Source: Nemertoderma westbladi (lineage: Eukaryota; Xenacoelomorpha; Nemertodermatida; Nemertodermatidae). From it: a stretch of DNA of 64,000 nt. Below the pieces are notes generated by a model that searched no databases, was not told where the DNA came from, and worked only from the letters and a program-made list of their open reading frames with translations. The translations under genes were made by a program, and so were the position numbers. Below, piece after piece: positions 63,245 to 64,000 of the stretch (the first letter of the stretch is position 1; each line of letters opens with the position of its first letter). The stretch covers positions 1-64,000 of the forward strand of contig JAUCBJ010007331.1 in the NCBI GenBank assembly GCA_032718475.1, written 5' to 3'.

Positions 63245-64000
63245 GTTGCAAAATTTTAAGCACTCTCTCTCTGTTATTTAAGTCACTCTCTCTGCTATAT
63301 TAACTGCTATATTTAAGTCACTCCCTCTGCTATATTAACTGCTATATTTAAGTCACTCTCTCTGCTATATTAACTGATATATTTAAGTCACTCCCTCTGC
63401 TATATTAACTGCTATATTTAAGTCACTCTCTCTGCTATATTAACTGCCATATTTAAGTCACTCTCTCTGCTATATTAACTGCTGTATTTAAGTCACTCTC
63501 TCAGCTATATTACCGACATATTTAAGTCACTCTCTCAGCTATATTACCTGACATATTTAAGTCACTCTCTCAGCTATATTACCGACATATTTAAGTCACT
63601 CTCTCAACTATATTACCGACATATTTAAGTCACTCTCTCGGCTATATTACCGACATATTTAAGTCACTCTCTCAGCTATATTACCTGACATATTTAAGTC
63701 ACTCTCTCAGCTATATTACATGACATATTTAAGTCACTCTCTCTGCTATATTAACTGCTATATTTAAGTCACTCTCTCAGCTATATTACATGACATATTT
63801 AAGTCACTCTCTCGGCTATATTACCGACATATTTAAGTCACTCTCTCAGCTATATTACCTGATATATTTAAGTCACTCTCTCAGCTATATTACATGACAT
63901 ATTTAAGTCAGTCTCTCGGCTATATTACCGACATATTTAAGTCACTCTCTCAGCTATATTACCTGACATATTTAAGTCAGTCTCTCGGCTATATTACCGA
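63245..64000. repeat. ~34-bp tandem repeat, >21 copies, runs off the window
   Basis: Units of TATTTAAGTCACTCTCTCTG plus CTATATTAACTGCTA. The first part (63245-63490) uses CTGCTATATTAACTGC; the later part uses CAGCTATATTACCGACA or TTACCTGACA. Each unit has TATATT and TATTTAAG words. The array reaches the window edge. Confidence 0.9.

Overview
This window is eukaryotic, most likely from the AT-rich genome of a marine invertebrate animal. It has intron-containing genes with GT..AG junctions, C2H2 zinc fingers, YWTD (LDL-receptor class B) propellers on mucin-like stalks, a GPI-anchored protein, several non-LTR retrotransposons, and hAT, piggyBac and foldback elements. There are no operons or bacterial signals. 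Recurrent short words such as AGGCCT and ACCGGTAC give a weak impression of an echinoderm or other deuterostome, but the phylum cannot be fixed from this sequence.

Layout. 1-3.2 kb: small minisatellites, a dispersed repeat and a reverse-transcriptase fragment. 3.2-7.8 kb: a 42/43-bp satellite. 8.0-14.2 kb: two tandem copies of a ~3.1-kb block, each with a broken YWTD gene piece, a mosaic of three LINE families and an 11-bp minisatellite. 14.2-19.5 kb: a foldback element with 9-bp target duplications, a hAT MITE carrying a tRNA-like sequence, and a 2.3-kb palindrome. 20.7-28.5 kb: a basic nuclear-type protein (minus strand), candidate exons of one or more spliced genes (plus strand), a zinc-finger gene with a premature stop, another foldback element, a MITE and a 23-bp minisatellite. 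28.7-31.5 kb: a piggyBac-type element filled with tandem LINE 3' ends. 32.1-35.8 kb: YWTD-mucin receptor gene A. 36.1-37.4 kb: second copy of the foldback element. 38.8-39.7 kb: a two-exon gene for a small secreted cysteine-rich precursor. 41.2-47.2 kb: two oppositely oriented copies of one APE-type LINE. 47.35-48.0 kb: a GPI-anchored cysteine-rich protein. 49.2-50.6 kb and 60.0-62.2 kb: YWTD paralogs B and C. 54.4-59.8 kb: a 46-bp satellite. 63.2 kb to the end: a ~35-bp tandem repeat.

The functional core is a family of three single-exon type I membrane receptors, all on the minus strand: signal peptide, six-bladed YWTD-type propeller, Thr/Pro stalk, transmembrane helix and cytoplasmic tail. 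The propeller cores are nearly identical at nucleotide level. The stalks (about 60, 200 and 730 residues) and tails are unrelated. This pattern suggests gene conversion of the ligand-binding head with free divergence of the stalk and signalling ends. Two partial copies of the head lie in the 8-14 kb duplication. Among the mobile elements the most unusual is the foldback family, whose terminal inverted repeats are arrays of a 15-bp G/C-run motif; one breakpoint of the 3.1-kb duplication lies in such a terminus.
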